Assembly: GCA_025210475.1 (NCBI GenBank)
Contig: JAOARW010000023.1
Span: forward strand, 1 to 52,302
DNA: 52,302 nt
Origin: Carboxylicivirga sp.
GTDB taxonomy: Bacteria > Bacteroidota > Bacteroidia > Bacteroidales > Marinilabiliaceae
Direction: 5' to 3'
Numbering within the stretch: the stretch's first letter is position 1; each line of letters starts with the position of its first letter. The notes beneath the pieces are model-generated. The model saw only the letters and a program-made list of their open reading frames with translations, had not been told where the DNA came from and did no database searches. Position numbers and translations under genes: made by a program. This document shows, piece by piece, positions 9,335-18,679 of the stretch.

Positions 9335-10381
9335 ATGAAGAAATCTACAATAACAATACTATTACTTTGTGTTTCATTGCTCACATTGGCTCAGTCAAAA
9401 ACTGATGACTTGTCATTTGAAGGCCGCTTTAAGAAACTAACAAACGATAATATTTTTAAAACAGAAGGGTATTATAATTGGGGAGCTTCCATCATAAAGG
9501 GTGATGATGGTAAATACCATTTGTTTTATTCGCGCTGGCAGCATAGCTTTTACGCCTGGCTAACGCACTCTGAAGTGGCTCATGCGGTATCGGATAGTCC
9601 GGCTGGGCCCTGGAAATATATTGGTACAGCCCTAACCAGCGATGGTAGAGGAAAATGGGATGCCATTACGGCACATAATCCTAAAATCAAGAAGTTTGGT
9701 AACAAGTACTATCTCTATTACATATCCACGCATATGGGTGACAAAGCGTATGATGACGATTTGTTGCTGGAGATTTGTAAAACAGGATACAGCCATCCGC
9801 TTTGGAATACACTGAGAAGGAATCAACGAACTGGCGTGGCTGTAGCCAAATCGATAAACGGACCGTGGAAGCGTGTAAAGCAACCGATTATTGAACCATC
9901 GGGGCCAATAACAACGCTAACCGTTAATCCAGCTATTGACCAGGGAGCAGACGGTAACTACTACCTAATTGTGAAAGGCGATAAACCGGATTCCAAGAAA
10001 TTTGAACGTAACCAGGCAATTGCCATCTCAAAAAAGCCGATCGGTCCATTTAAGATGCAAGACAAACCAGTCATTGACTATATGGATACCGAAGATATGT
10101 CGATGTGGTTCGATCAGAGTAGAAAACGATTTTACGGAGTTTTTCATGCACATCATTACATTGGTTTGGTTACATCTGCCGATGGAATTCACTGGGAAAA
10201 AGCCAATCATTTTAAAATCTATACCAAAGAGATTCCGCTTGTCAACGGCGAGGTAATTCATCCGGAGCGTATGGAACGACCATTTATTTATGTTGAGGAT
10301 GGTAAGCCATTAACCTTAACCATGACGGTTAAAAAAGGGAATGAGTCTTACACTGTTTTTGTGCCGATTGAAGAAAAGTGA
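9335..10381 (+). CDS. Secreted five-bladed beta-propeller glycoside hydrolase-like protein, copy 1
   Basis: A 348-residue secreted protein. The start at 9335 gives MKKSTITILLLCVSLLTLA followed by a Gln-Ser cleavage region; the earlier in-frame start at 9281 overlaps the sulfatase gene and hides the signal. Repeats of DGKYHLFYSRW, NKYYLYYIST, DGNYYLIVKGD and RFYGVFHAHHY mark blades of the propeller fold shared by GH43, GH62, GH32, GH68, GH117 and GH130. I cannot place it in a named family. Conserved candidates for catalysis include the Asp pair in KGDDG near residue 50, Asp in GKWDAITAHNP, Glu in IIEPSGP and Glu in MERPF. A paralogue follows 22 bases downstream, so the pair arose by tandem duplication. 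Its place among fucosidases and sulfatases suggests an exo-glycosidase; substrate unknown. Confidence 0.75.
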   Translation: MKKSTITILLLCVSLLTLAQSKTDDLSFEGRFKKLTNDNIFKTEGYYNWGASIIKGDDGKYHLFYSRWQHSFYAWLTHSEVAHAVSDSPAGPWKYIGTALTSDGRGKWDAITAHNPKIKKFGNKYYLYYISTHMGDKAYDDDLLLEICKTGYSHPLWNTLRRNQRTGVAVAKSINGPWKRVKQPIIEPSGPITTLTVNPAIDQGADGNYYLIVKGDKPDSKKFERNQAIAISKKPIGPFKMQDKPVIDYMDTEDMSMWFDQSRKRFYGVFHAHHYIGLVTSADGIHWEKANHFKIYTKEIPLVNGEVIHPERMERPFIYVEDGKPLTLTMTVKKGNESYTVFVPIEEK

Positions 10382-10403
10382 TTTAACCTTTAAGCCTTAG
10401 ATA

Positions 10404-11447
10404 ATGAGATTGAAAATAAGTATAGTCGCCCTGTTGTTTTGCTCGGTTGTTTTTGGTCAAAAAAGCAGCGATAACCTTTCTTTTAAAGGGTGTTTTGAAG
10501 CTTTATCAAACGATAACATTCTTCGAACTGAAGGTTGGCATAACTGGGGAGCATCCATCATAAAAGGTGACGATGGATTATACCATTTGTTTTATTCACG
10601 TTGGAAAGATGTTCATTCGGCCTGGCTTACTTTTTCTGAAATTGCTCATGCTGTTTCAGATAGTCCATCAGGACCATGGGAATATAAAGAAACAGTTCTG
10701 AAAGGGCGCGGAAAAGGGCATTGGGATGCGGTAACGGCTCATAATCCAAAGATTAAATGTTTCGATGGTAAGTATTATCTGTACTATATCTCAACAAACC
10801 TGGGAGAGATGGATTATACGGATCAGGATTTGATTGACACCCACGGAAAGACTTTGAAAACAAGCTCTGTACGAAAGGTTCTAAGAGAAAATCAACGAAC
10901 GGGTGTTGCTGTTTCATCATCTATTAATGGTCCCTGGAAGCGCCTGGATCATCCCATTATTGAACCTTCAGGCCCTATTACCACATTAACCGTTAACCCT
11001 GCCATTGATAAAGGCGCTGATGGAAAATATTACCTGATTGTTAAAGGAGATAAACCCAACGAAACACGTTTCATAAGAAATCAGGCCATAGCTGTATCGG
11101 AAACCCCTGTTGGGCCTTTCATTATGCAGGAAAATCCGGTGATCGATTACCTTGATACCGAAGATATGTCGCTATGGTTTGATAAAAGCAGGGATCGTTT
11201 TTATGGAATTTTTCATGCACATAAATACATCGGCCTGATTACTTCGAAAGATGGGTTTAAATGGCAGGAAGCCAGGCATGCGAAAGTACATGAAAAGTTA
11301 ATCCCCAAAAAAGATGGGACATTTATAAAACCGGATAGAATGGAACGTCCTTTCGTGTATCTAGAGGATGGCTCGTCCAGAACCTTGTGCATGGCGGTTA
11401 AGAAAGGTCACGTGTCATATATTGTTTTTGTACCTGTTAAAAAGTAA
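10404..11447 (+). CDS. Secreted five-bladed beta-propeller glycoside hydrolase-like protein, copy 2
   Basis: This 347-residue protein aligns with its upstream neighbour along nearly all its length, sharing TEGWHNWGASIIKGDDG, VTAHNPKIKCF, GPITTLTVNPAIDKGADGK and DTEDMSLWFDKSR. The main differences are the region around residues 135-160 (MDYTDQDLIDTHGKTLK against a different, equally charged stretch) and the C-terminal strand. Such a local change beside an otherwise constant scaffold suggests a different linkage or leaving group. A signal peptide (MRLKISIVALLFCSVVFGQ) is clear. It belongs to the GH43/GH117-like propeller superfamily but cannot be assigned further. The next gene starts seven bases after its stop. 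Confidence 0.75.
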   Translation: MRLKISIVALLFCSVVFGQKSSDNLSFKGCFEALSNDNILRTEGWHNWGASIIKGDDGLYHLFYSRWKDVHSAWLTFSEIAHAVSDSPSGPWEYKETVLKGRGKGHWDAVTAHNPKIKCFDGKYYLYYISTNLGEMDYTDQDLIDTHGKTLKTSSVRKVLRENQRTGVAVSSSINGPWKRLDHPIIEPSGPITTLTVNPAIDKGADGKYYLIVKGDKPNETRFIRNQAIAVSETPVGPFIMQENPVIDYLDTEDMSLWFDKSRDRFYGIFHAHKYIGLITSKDGFKWQEARHAKVHEKLIPKKDGTFIKPDRMERPFVYLEDGSSRTLCMAVKKGHVSYIVFVPVKK

Positions 11448-11454
11448 GTTGATC

Positions 11455-12771
11455 ATGAAAACAAATAAAATTATTAGAGGAATAATTGTTATCTGTCTGT
11501 TACTAGCTTTTAGCCAGGCTACTTCGGCTCAAACAAAAAAGTTAAAAAACGAGTTTGATTACGAGGTTAATATGCTGATCTGCTACGGTCAAAGCTTATC
11601 TGTAGGCGGTGGAGCCACTAATGGCAAAAGTAATTTTCGAAACATACTTTCTTTTCAAGGGGGCTGCAACGAATGGGGAGCGAAGTTAGATCTGTCGGAT
11701 ACCAAGGCTGTGCAATCGTTCTATGGTAATCGCCTGGTTTATCTGGATTCATTGAAAGGTAAAGGATGGCCACCGGTTGCTGCTGCTGCCGTTTCGTGGA
11801 TGAACTTGTTGGAAGAAGAGAATGGTATTGACATGGCGAAAACCAGCAATCACTTTTTGCTTTCCACACCCGGTTATCACGGAACCAAAATTGAAAAACT
11901 ATCTCAGGGAACCAATTTTTATGAGCGTTTGCTCTATAGTGTGACCAAAGGAGCTGAATTAGCCGATAAGGAATCGAAAAGTTTTGGTGTGCCCGTGGTG
12001 TTTTGGGTGCAAGGGGAGTCAAATATTGAGGATACTGAAGAGGAATACCTGCAAAAATTGGAAAAGCTATTTGCCGATTTGAACAAGGATATTAAGGCAA
12101 TCACTAAGCAAAAGAAGGATGTGGTTTTTATAAGCTATCAAACAGCCCCTGTTATTGGCACAATACCATATCCATCCAAAGAAGATCCAAGAAATTATAG
12201 CGATAGCGGGCCCAGTTTTGCCCAATTGAAGATAAGCCATACTGGCAAGAACATTTATATGGGAGGTGCCATGTACCAGTATCAATACGGAGATCTTTGG
12301 CATCCTAAAGACAGGGCAGTGGTTGGCATTCAATTGGGAATAGCTGCCAAACGAATCATTAGCGATGGAGATAAGTGGAAGACCTTTGCTCCTAAATCAC
12401 ACACTGTTAAAAAAAGTAAGGACAAATGGACCGTACATGTAAGATTTGATGTACCTGTGCTACCGATACGATTCGATACCTCTGGAGGGCATTACCACAA
12501 TTTAAATGGTAAACAGCCTAACTATGGTTTTTCATTGGTTAATGAAAAAGGTGAAGACATTATTGAAAAGGAACCAGAGATTAAAAATGGTCACACCTTG
12601 GTGATTACCTGTCATCAAAATCCTAAAAATGCCATTTTAAAATATGCTCTCAACGGGCATTATGGAGGCGGAAACCTTTGTGACTCCCAGAATATTATTA
12701 TCCAAAACAAAGGCGCTGATTACCCAATGGATAACTTCTGTCCGGCTTTTCGTGATTATCGAATTAAATAG
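11455..12771 (+). CDS. Secreted SGNH-fold carbohydrate esterase-like protein
   Basis: A 438-residue secreted hydrolase, probably removing O-acetyl or similar ester groups from sugars. The start at 11455 yields the signal MKTNKIIRGIIVICLLLAF to ATSAQ; the in-frame start at 11368 lies inside the previous gene. CYGQSLSVGG holds the likely nucleophile Ser47 (block I), VVFWVQGESN is the family's central block, and DLWHP carries Asp280 and His283 of the catalytic set. The C-terminal 140 residues form a beta-rich extension. It resembles the SASA/DUF303 group rather than classical GDSL lipases. Deacetylation is often needed before sulfatases and exo-glycosidases can act, which fits its position between propeller enzymes and sulfatases. 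Confidence 0.78.
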   Translation: MKTNKIIRGIIVICLLLAFSQATSAQTKKLKNEFDYEVNMLICYGQSLSVGGGATNGKSNFRNILSFQGGCNEWGAKLDLSDTKAVQSFYGNRLVYLDSLKGKGWPPVAAAAVSWMNLLEEENGIDMAKTSNHFLLSTPGYHGTKIEKLSQGTNFYERLLYSVTKGAELADKESKSFGVPVVFWVQGESNIEDTEEEYLQKLEKLFADLNKDIKAITKQKKDVVFISYQTAPVIGTIPYPSKEDPRNYSDSGPSFAQLKISHTGKNIYMGGAMYQYQYGDLWHPKDRAVVGIQLGIAAKRIISDGDKWKTFAPKSHTVKKSKDKWTVHVRFDVPVLPIRFDTSGGHYHNLNGKQPNYGFSLVNEKGEDIIEKEPEIKNGHTLVITCHQNPKNAILKYALNGHYGGGNLCDSQNIIIQNKGADYPMDNFCPAFRDYRIK

Positions 12772-12843
12772 TCTAAGTGGTGAAATCGGTTGAACCAAAC
12801 AGGAGTGAAAGAAAATAACAGTCAAACTATTTAAGAAGTGATC

Positions 12844-14700
12844 ATGCTAAATCGTAACTATAAATTATTAAGTAAATACTTGCTGTTAATAGCTGTTGCA
12901 TTAATGGCTAATGAGGTTTTAGCCAAGGATAAGAAACAGGCACCCAATGTGATCATTATAATGACAGATGATCAAGGATATGGTGACTTAGCTTGTTTAG
13001 GAAATCCAGTTATTAAAACACCCAATCTTGATAAGTTATACAATGAATCAGCACGTTTCACGGATTTTCATGTTAATCCTTTCTGTTCGCCAACACGGGC
13101 TGCTTTAATGACCGGACGAATGTCGGACCGAACCCATGTGAGATCGACCGTATATGCGCGCAACCACCTGAACCTGGAAGAGACAACCATGGCGGAATAT
13201 TTTAAAGCATCCGGCTATGCTACTGGTCAGTTTGGTAAATGGCATTTAGGGCATAATTACCCTTATCGGCCAATGGATAGAGGTTTCGATTATTGGGTAG
13301 GGCATGGTGATGGCGGTACCGGATCGGCCAGTGATTACTGGGGAAATGATAAAATGAATGATACCTACATCCGAAATGGTGTTGAGGAAGAGTTTGAAGG
13401 ATTCGGAACCGATGTGTTTTTCGATGAGGCAATGGGCTTTATTAAGAAGAATAAAAAGAATCCGTTCTTTATTTATCTGGCTACCAATGTTCCGCATCGC
13501 CCATGGAATGTAAAGGAAGAGTGGTACGAGGATTATAAAGATGTTGATGCATCTGAATATAAAGATTGGTTGGCTACAAGAGATTTTTTGGCAACAGTTA
13601 CGCACTTCGATTATAATTTAGGACGCCTTCGCAGTTTTTTAAGTGATAATAAGTTAAATGAGAATACGATACTGATATTTCTGACCGATAATGGTACTTC
13701 CGGCGGAAGCGGAGTTTTTAATGCGGGTATGAAAGGTAAAAAAGGATCGATGTATGAAGGGGGACACCGCGTGCCACTTTTTATTCATTGGCCGCAGGGA
13801 GGATTCGATAAAGGTGAAGACATTCATGAGTTTACAGCCCATATTGATTTATTACCCACATTGAAAAAAATATGTGCTTTAAATGCACCGGATAAAACAC
13901 TCTTACCATTTGATGGAAAAGACTTGACAAAATTATTAAACAAAGAACAAGATAATTTGCCGGATCGTCATCTGATCATGCATCAGCAAAATACCAGGGA
14001 AGTGCCTGTGAAGCATATGAATAGTTTGGTGGCAACCAGCCAATGGCGATTAATCAATGGCAAAGAGCTATATAAGATTAAAGAGGATGCAGGACAAAAG
14101 CAGAATGTTGCTTCAGAATACCCTGATGTTGTGACACAATTGAATGATGTTTACGATAAACATTGGGATAAACTAAGTATGGAGCAATATCCATTCCCCT
14201 TGGCTATTGTGGGATCAGGCTATGATCAGGAAACCGTTTTAGTACCAGATGGCTGGATCAGGGATAATAATGCCAATACCTGGGATCAATCGCACATTAA
14301 CGCCGGCGTTAACGGTAGTGGCTTTTGGCCGGTTCAAATAGCAAAGCCAGGCAAGTACCAAATCGATGTTCGACGCTGGCCCAAAGAACTTGATGTTTCC
14401 ATTAATACAGAGAAACTTGAAAAGAAAGAGGCAGACATTTATCGTCGCGGACAGTTGGTTTTGGATTATGGCTATGGTAAAAGCCTGGTAAAAGAGCAAG
14501 TTGAAGAATACAAACCCGTTGTAATGGTTAAACTGCAAATCGGAGATAAGGTTGTTGAAAAGGCAATAAACAACCGGGATAAATATGCAAGATTTAATTT
14601 GAATCTGGAACCCGGTGAGAAGAATGTAAGAGCTTGGCTTATTGATGAAAACAATAAGAAGCGAGGAGCCTATTATGTGTATCTCCAAAAGGCAGATTAA
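12844..14700 (+). CDS. Secreted type I sulfatase with C-terminal beta-rich domain
   Basis: A 618-residue sulfatase. ATG at 12844 gives the signal MLNRNYKLLSKYLLL to EVLA; a GTG six bases earlier is also in frame. Metal-binding MTDDQGYGD, formylglycine Cys81 in CSPTRAALMTGR, GKWHLG and FLTDNGTSGGSG mark the catalytic domain. After the usual sulfatase end (about residue 455) there is an additional domain of some 160 residues with WDQSHINAG, GFWPVQI and IDVRRWPKE; it looks like a beta-sandwich accessory unit seen on some bacterial arylsulfatases. This makes it the largest sulfatase of the cluster. Substrate position is not predictable by eye. The 72-base gap before it is the largest within the run and shows no hairpin. 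Confidence 0.93.
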   Translation: MLNRNYKLLSKYLLLIAVALMANEVLAKDKKQAPNVIIIMTDDQGYGDLACLGNPVIKTPNLDKLYNESARFTDFHVNPFCSPTRAALMTGRMSDRTHVRSTVYARNHLNLEETTMAEYFKASGYATGQFGKWHLGHNYPYRPMDRGFDYWVGHGDGGTGSASDYWGNDKMNDTYIRNGVEEEFEGFGTDVFFDEAMGFIKKNKKNPFFIYLATNVPHRPWNVKEEWYEDYKDVDASEYKDWLATRDFLATVTHFDYNLGRLRSFLSDNKLNENTILIFLTDNGTSGGSGVFNAGMKGKKGSMYEGGHRVPLFIHWPQGGFDKGEDIHEFTAHIDLLPTLKKICALNAPDKTLLPFDGKDLTKLLNKEQDNLPDRHLIMHQQNTREVPVKHMNSLVATSQWRLINGKELYKIKEDAGQKQNVASEYPDVVTQLNDVYDKHWDKLSMEQYPFPLAIVGSGYDQETVLVPDGWIRDNNANTWDQSHINAGVNGSGFWPVQIAKPGKYQIDVRRWPKELDVSINTEKLEKKEADIYRRGQLVLDYGYGKSLVKEQVEEYKPVVMVKLQIGDKVVEKAINNRDKYARFNLNLEPGEKNVRAWLIDENNKKRGAYYVYLQKAD

Positions 14701-14735
14701 TCGTTAAAGTAGCAAAAAACTAATCTATAAATACA

Positions 14736-16265
14736 ATGAAGAGAACTATGAAAATATGGGTTGCCGTTCTGCTGGTAGCTTTTGTAAATGCATTGACAAC
14801 CAGTGTTAATGCTTCTGGTAAAAAACACAGCAAATATCCTAATGTTGTAATCATCTATGCCGATGACATGGGCTATGGCGATGCTTCCTTTCAGAACAAA
14901 GAGGCTAAACTAAACACGCCCAATATTGACAGGTTGGCTAATGAAGGAATGGCTTTTACCGATGCACACAGTTCATCAGGTATATGCTCTCCGTCCCGAT
15001 TTGCTTTACTGACCGGGCAATATCACTGGAGGCGGATGCACGATATTGTATGGGCTTTTGGGCCTTCAGTATTTAAAAAGGATGATTTTACAATTCCACG
15101 CATGCTAAAAGAAAAAGGTTATTCAACAGCATGTGTTGGTAAATGGCATTTAGGTTGGGAATGGGAGTTTAGCTCAGAACCAACAAAATTAAAGCGTGGT
15201 TTTTCATGTACGGCCGATCAGTTGGTTTGCGATCAACCCATTAAAGATGGACCGTTAGCTCAAGGATTTGATTATTATTTCGGCGATGGAACCATTAATT
15301 TTCCACCTTATGCATTTGTTGAAAATGATCGTTTTGTTCAGGCCCCAACGGTTGCTTTGGATTTGAGTGGGAAAGAGATTCCTGAAGGTCATTGGGAGTT
15401 CAGAAAAGGACCGATGGTAAAAGACTGGGATCCATATGAGGTATTACCAACACTAACGTCAAAAGTGGAGGATTACATTGGTAAGCAAAGTAATGAGCAG
15501 CCTTTCTTCCTTTATTTTGCATTGCCTTGTCCGCATGCGCCAATCATACCTAATAAGGAGTTTGTTGGTAAATCAAATGCCGGTGCTTATGGCGATTTTG
15601 TTGTGCAAACTGACGATGTTGTAGGCCGTGTTGTTAAAGCACTTGAAAAAGCAGGCTTGGATGAGAATACAATTATCATTTTCTCATCAGATAACGGACC
15701 AGAGTTATATGCTTACGATCGGGTAAGTAACTATGGTCACCGAAGCATGGGGCAGTTAAGAGGGCTTAAACGCGACACCTGGGAAGGTGGACACCGCGTG
15801 CCTTTTGTGGTTAAATGGCCGGGAAAAGTTAAACCATCAACTGTGTGTAATGAAGTGGTGAGTCAAATTGACATAGCAGCTACACTGGCAGATATTGTTG
15901 ATTACAAATTAACTGATAAGGATGCTCTTGATAGCTATAACCTGATGCCATTGTTACGTAATAAAAAGCACGATACGCCATACAGGGAAGCTACGGTTCA
16001 AAACACATTTAAAGATCGATTTGCTATTCGGGTTGGTGATTGGGTACTGATTGACTCTTATTCTGGTGAACATACAAGAATGCCCGAATGGTATGGCGAA
16101 AGACAAAGCTATGAAACTTATAAAAAGACCAATCCGGGTTTGTTGTACAACCTTAAGGAAGATCCATCACAGCACAATAATTTGTTCGAAAAACATCCTG
16201 ATAAGGTGAAAGAGATGCGGGAATTGCTAAAACAATACAGGGAATCAGAAATGACCCGACAATAA
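14736..16265 (+). CDS. Secreted type I sulfatase (S1_15-like)
   Basis: A 509-residue secreted sulfatase. The active-site blocks are [12 protein letters not shown], Cys84 in [35 protein letters not shown] and the later Lys/His region [10 protein letters not shown]. The combination [13 protein letters not shown] with TGQYHWR is, as I recall, the pattern of SulfAtlas S1_15, whose characterised members remove 6-O-sulfate from galactose or GalNAc; treat the specificity as tentative. A signal peptide ends near NASG. ATG at 14736 and a second at 14748 are both possible; the first gives the longer n-region. Its neighbours on both sides (sulfatase and GH20) fit sequential removal of 6-sulfate followed by the exposed HexNAc. 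Confidence 0.93.
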   Translation: MKRTMKIWVAVLLVAFVNALTTSVNASGKKHSKYPNVVIIYADDMGYGDASFQNKEAKLNTPNIDRLANEGMAFTDAHSSSGICSPSRFALLTGQYHWRRMHDIVWAFGPSVFKKDDFTIPRMLKEKGYSTACVGKWHLGWEWEFSSEPTKLKRGFSCTADQLVCDQPIKDGPLAQGFDYYFGDGTINFPPYAFVENDRFVQAPTVALDLSGKEIPEGHWEFRKGPMVKDWDPYEVLPTLTSKVEDYIGKQSNEQPFFLYFALPCPHAPIIPNKEFVGKSNAGAYGDFVVQTDDVVGRVVKALEKAGLDENTIIIFSSDNGPELYAYDRVSNYGHRSMGQLRGLKRDTWEGGHRVPFVVKWPGKVKPSTVCNEVVSQIDIAATLADIVDYKLTDKDALDSYNLMPLLRNKKHDTPYREATVQNTFKDRFAIRVGDWVLIDSYSGEHTRMPEWYGERQSYETYKKTNPGLLYNLKEDPSQHNNLFEKHPDKVKEMRELLKQYRESEMTRQ

Positions 16266-16311
16266 TCTGCTTTAACACCTTATACCAGGATGAATTAATA
16301 AAGAACCAACT

Positions 16312-18651
16312 ATGATTGTTAAAAGAATTATATACTCCATTTTTGTATTATGCGGCTTATTTTTTTCATGTAAGCCCGCGATGGAAACTGCAGAGATAGC
16401 TCTGATACCACAGCCTCAATCACTGTCTGTTACAGATGGGCATTTTGAATTGGATAATAATACGGCTATCGTTATCGATAACCAGGCTTTATTTGCGAAT
16501 GAGCAAAGCCAATATATAGATGAGATTCAGGAAGCAGCAAAGATTACGCTTAAGCCTGTTGAAAATATAAAGAATGCTCCCTCATCAAATGTTATTGTGA
16601 TCGAGCAAGATGCCTCGCTTGGCAATGAAGCCTACACATTAGATATCACCAGAAAAAAGATAACAGTTAATGCCGCAGCGGGTGCAGGAGCCTATTATGC
16701 ATTACAAACCATCAAACAATTATTGCCTGTTGAAAATACGGGCAATGCAATCGCACTGCCAGCTTTAAGTATTACGGATAATCCGGCTTTCGGATGGCGT
16801 GGTTATATGTTGGATGTATCCCGTCATTTCTTTGAGATAGAGAAGCTTTATGAAGTAGTTGATTTTATGGCTGCGCTTAAGCTGAATCGCTTTCACATTC
16901 ATTTGGTGGATGATCAGGGTTGGAGACTGGAGATTGAAAGTTATCCTAAATTGACTTCAGTAGGTGCCTGGCGGGTAGATCGTAACATTACTCACGAAAG
17001 CCAGAGTACCCGGTGGGCTCGCCTGCCGCAACAGGAAGGTGAAAAGGCTACTTATGGTGGTTATTATACCAAGCAGCAAATGCGTGATTTAATTGCGTAT
17101 GCCAAATCAAAACACATTGAAATCGTGCCGGAAATTGATGTTCCTGGCCATTCTCAAGAGATTTTGGCGGCTTATCCTGAATTGGCCTGCGATCATAGCA
17201 AAGACTATTATGTAGCTACAGGGGGAGTATACAAGGATAATGCTTTGTGTGCATCAAATCCAAATACATATGAGTTCCTGGAGACCGTTATTCGTGAAGT
17301 AGCTGAGCTGTTCCCTTATGAATACCTCCATATCGGAGGTGATGAGTGTAATAAAAGTGGTTGGAAGAATCATAAAGCCTGTCAGGATCTGATTAAAAAG
17401 GAAGGCCTGAAAGATGAGCATGAGTTGCAAAGTTATTTTATTAAGCGCGTTGAGAAGATTGTAAACGACAATAATAAGCACCTGATTGGTTGGGATGAAA
17501 TTTTAGAAGGCGGATTGGCGCCTAATGCAACTGTTATGTCATGGCGAGGAGAAAAAGGCGGAATTGCTGCCGCTAAACAGGGGCACGATGTTATTATGTC
17601 GCCTAACTATGCCAACTACCTCGACCTGAAACAAGGGCAATCGGATTATGAACCTAACCTGGGATATTCAGAAGCTTTGCTTTCGGCCAGCTATAATTAT
17701 AAAGTTATTCCTGATGAACTTAATGCAGAAGAAGGAAAGCACATACTGGGGACACAAGGTAACCTCTGGTCTGAATCCATAGCCGATTGGGGGAAACTAA
17801 CATATATGACTTTCCCGCGTTTGTTTGCGGTTGCTGAAAATGGCTGGACACCAGAAGAATTGCAGGATTTTGAAGATTTTACTAATCGTTTAAGACCGAA
17901 TCTTGAGCGATTAAAGGCTAATAATGTTCGTTATGCCAAAAGTGTTTTTAATCCTTGGATCCATCAAAAAGGAGATGGTCAGAAAATTGAAGTAACACTG
18001 GATTCTGAATTACCAAATGCAGAAATACGATTTACCATTGACGGTTCCAGTCCTTCAGCACAAAGTGAGATTTACACCAAAGTGATCCCGTTTAATGAGA
18101 GCGGAATGCTTAAAGCCGCAATATTTAAAGATGGTGAGTTATTGGGCGATGTTATCGAACAAAAAATTACCGTGCACAAAGCCAAAGGGGCAAAAGTGAT
18201 TTATCACAGCGAAAAGCCTAAACCGAATAATGGCGGAGGAGAAACTGCTCTGACAGACCTTAACTACGGGCAGTTCTGTGTTAAGAATGACAAAAAGTGG
18301 CAGGAATTTACCGATGACATGGATGTTGAAATTCAGTTCCAAAAGCCAACTGATGTGCGTTCAGTTTCTGTTAACGCAATGCGCTTTACCCAAAAGGGAG
18401 TTTATCTGCCTGGGGAAATAGTGGTATTGGGTTCTACCGATGGCAAAAACTTTAACGAGATTGGTAAAATCGATTTAAAGGAAGAATGTCGGGTGCCAGG
18501 AAGAAACCGATTAACAAAGAAAATTGACTGTGCGGCTGAGGGTATTTCAAGCATTAGAGTTAAAGCTGATGTATTGGAAGAATTGACCAAAGGTTATACC
18601 AACAGGGCCCGAAAAGTTGTCATGCAAATAGATGAGATAATAGTTGAATAA
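16312..18651 (+). CDS. GH20 beta-N-acetylhexosaminidase lipoprotein with C-terminal modules
   Basis: This 779-residue enzyme would release terminal beta-linked GlcNAc or GalNAc by substrate-assisted catalysis. A lipoprotein signal ends at Cys20 (LFFSC). The order is GH20 N-terminal alpha/beta domain (about 30-155), catalytic barrel (about 160-500) with WRGYMLDVSRHFF and the catalytic pair Asp344-Glu345 in HIGGDECNKSGW, then a chitobiase-type C-terminal sheet with FTIDGSSPSAQSEIYT. A galactose-binding-like module comes last (about 625-779). All expected catalytic residues are present. It is the only GH20 of the three with both accessory modules, and one of few lipid-anchored enzymes in the run, suggesting it acts at the membrane while others are soluble. 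Confidence 0.94.
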   Translation: MIVKRIIYSIFVLCGLFFSCKPAMETAEIALIPQPQSLSVTDGHFELDNNTAIVIDNQALFANEQSQYIDEIQEAAKITLKPVENIKNAPSSNVIVIEQDASLGNEAYTLDITRKKITVNAAAGAGAYYALQTIKQLLPVENTGNAIALPALSITDNPAFGWRGYMLDVSRHFFEIEKLYEVVDFMAALKLNRFHIHLVDDQGWRLEIESYPKLTSVGAWRVDRNITHESQSTRWARLPQQEGEKATYGGYYTKQQMRDLIAYAKSKHIEIVPEIDVPGHSQEILAAYPELACDHSKDYYVATGGVYKDNALCASNPNTYEFLETVIREVAELFPYEYLHIGGDECNKSGWKNHKACQDLIKKEGLKDEHELQSYFIKRVEKIVNDNNKHLIGWDEILEGGLAPNATVMSWRGEKGGIAAAKQGHDVIMSPNYANYLDLKQGQSDYEPNLGYSEALLSASYNYKVIPDELNAEEGKHILGTQGNLWSESIADWGKLTYMTFPRLFAVAENGWTPEELQDFEDFTNRLRPNLERLKANNVRYAKSVFNPWIHQKGDGQKIEVTLDSELPNAEIRFTIDGSSPSAQSEIYTKVIPFNESGMLKAAIFKDGELLGDVIEQKITVHKAKGAKVIYHSEKPKPNNGGGETALTDLNYGQFCVKNDKKWQEFTDDMDVEIQFQKPTDVRSVSVNAMRFTQKGVYLPGEIVVLGSTDGKNFNEIGKIDLKEECRVPGRNRLTKKIDCAAEGISSIRVKADVLEELTKGYTNRARKVVMQIDEIIVE

Positions 18652-18679
18652 GATAAACCTTAAAATATTACAATTAATT

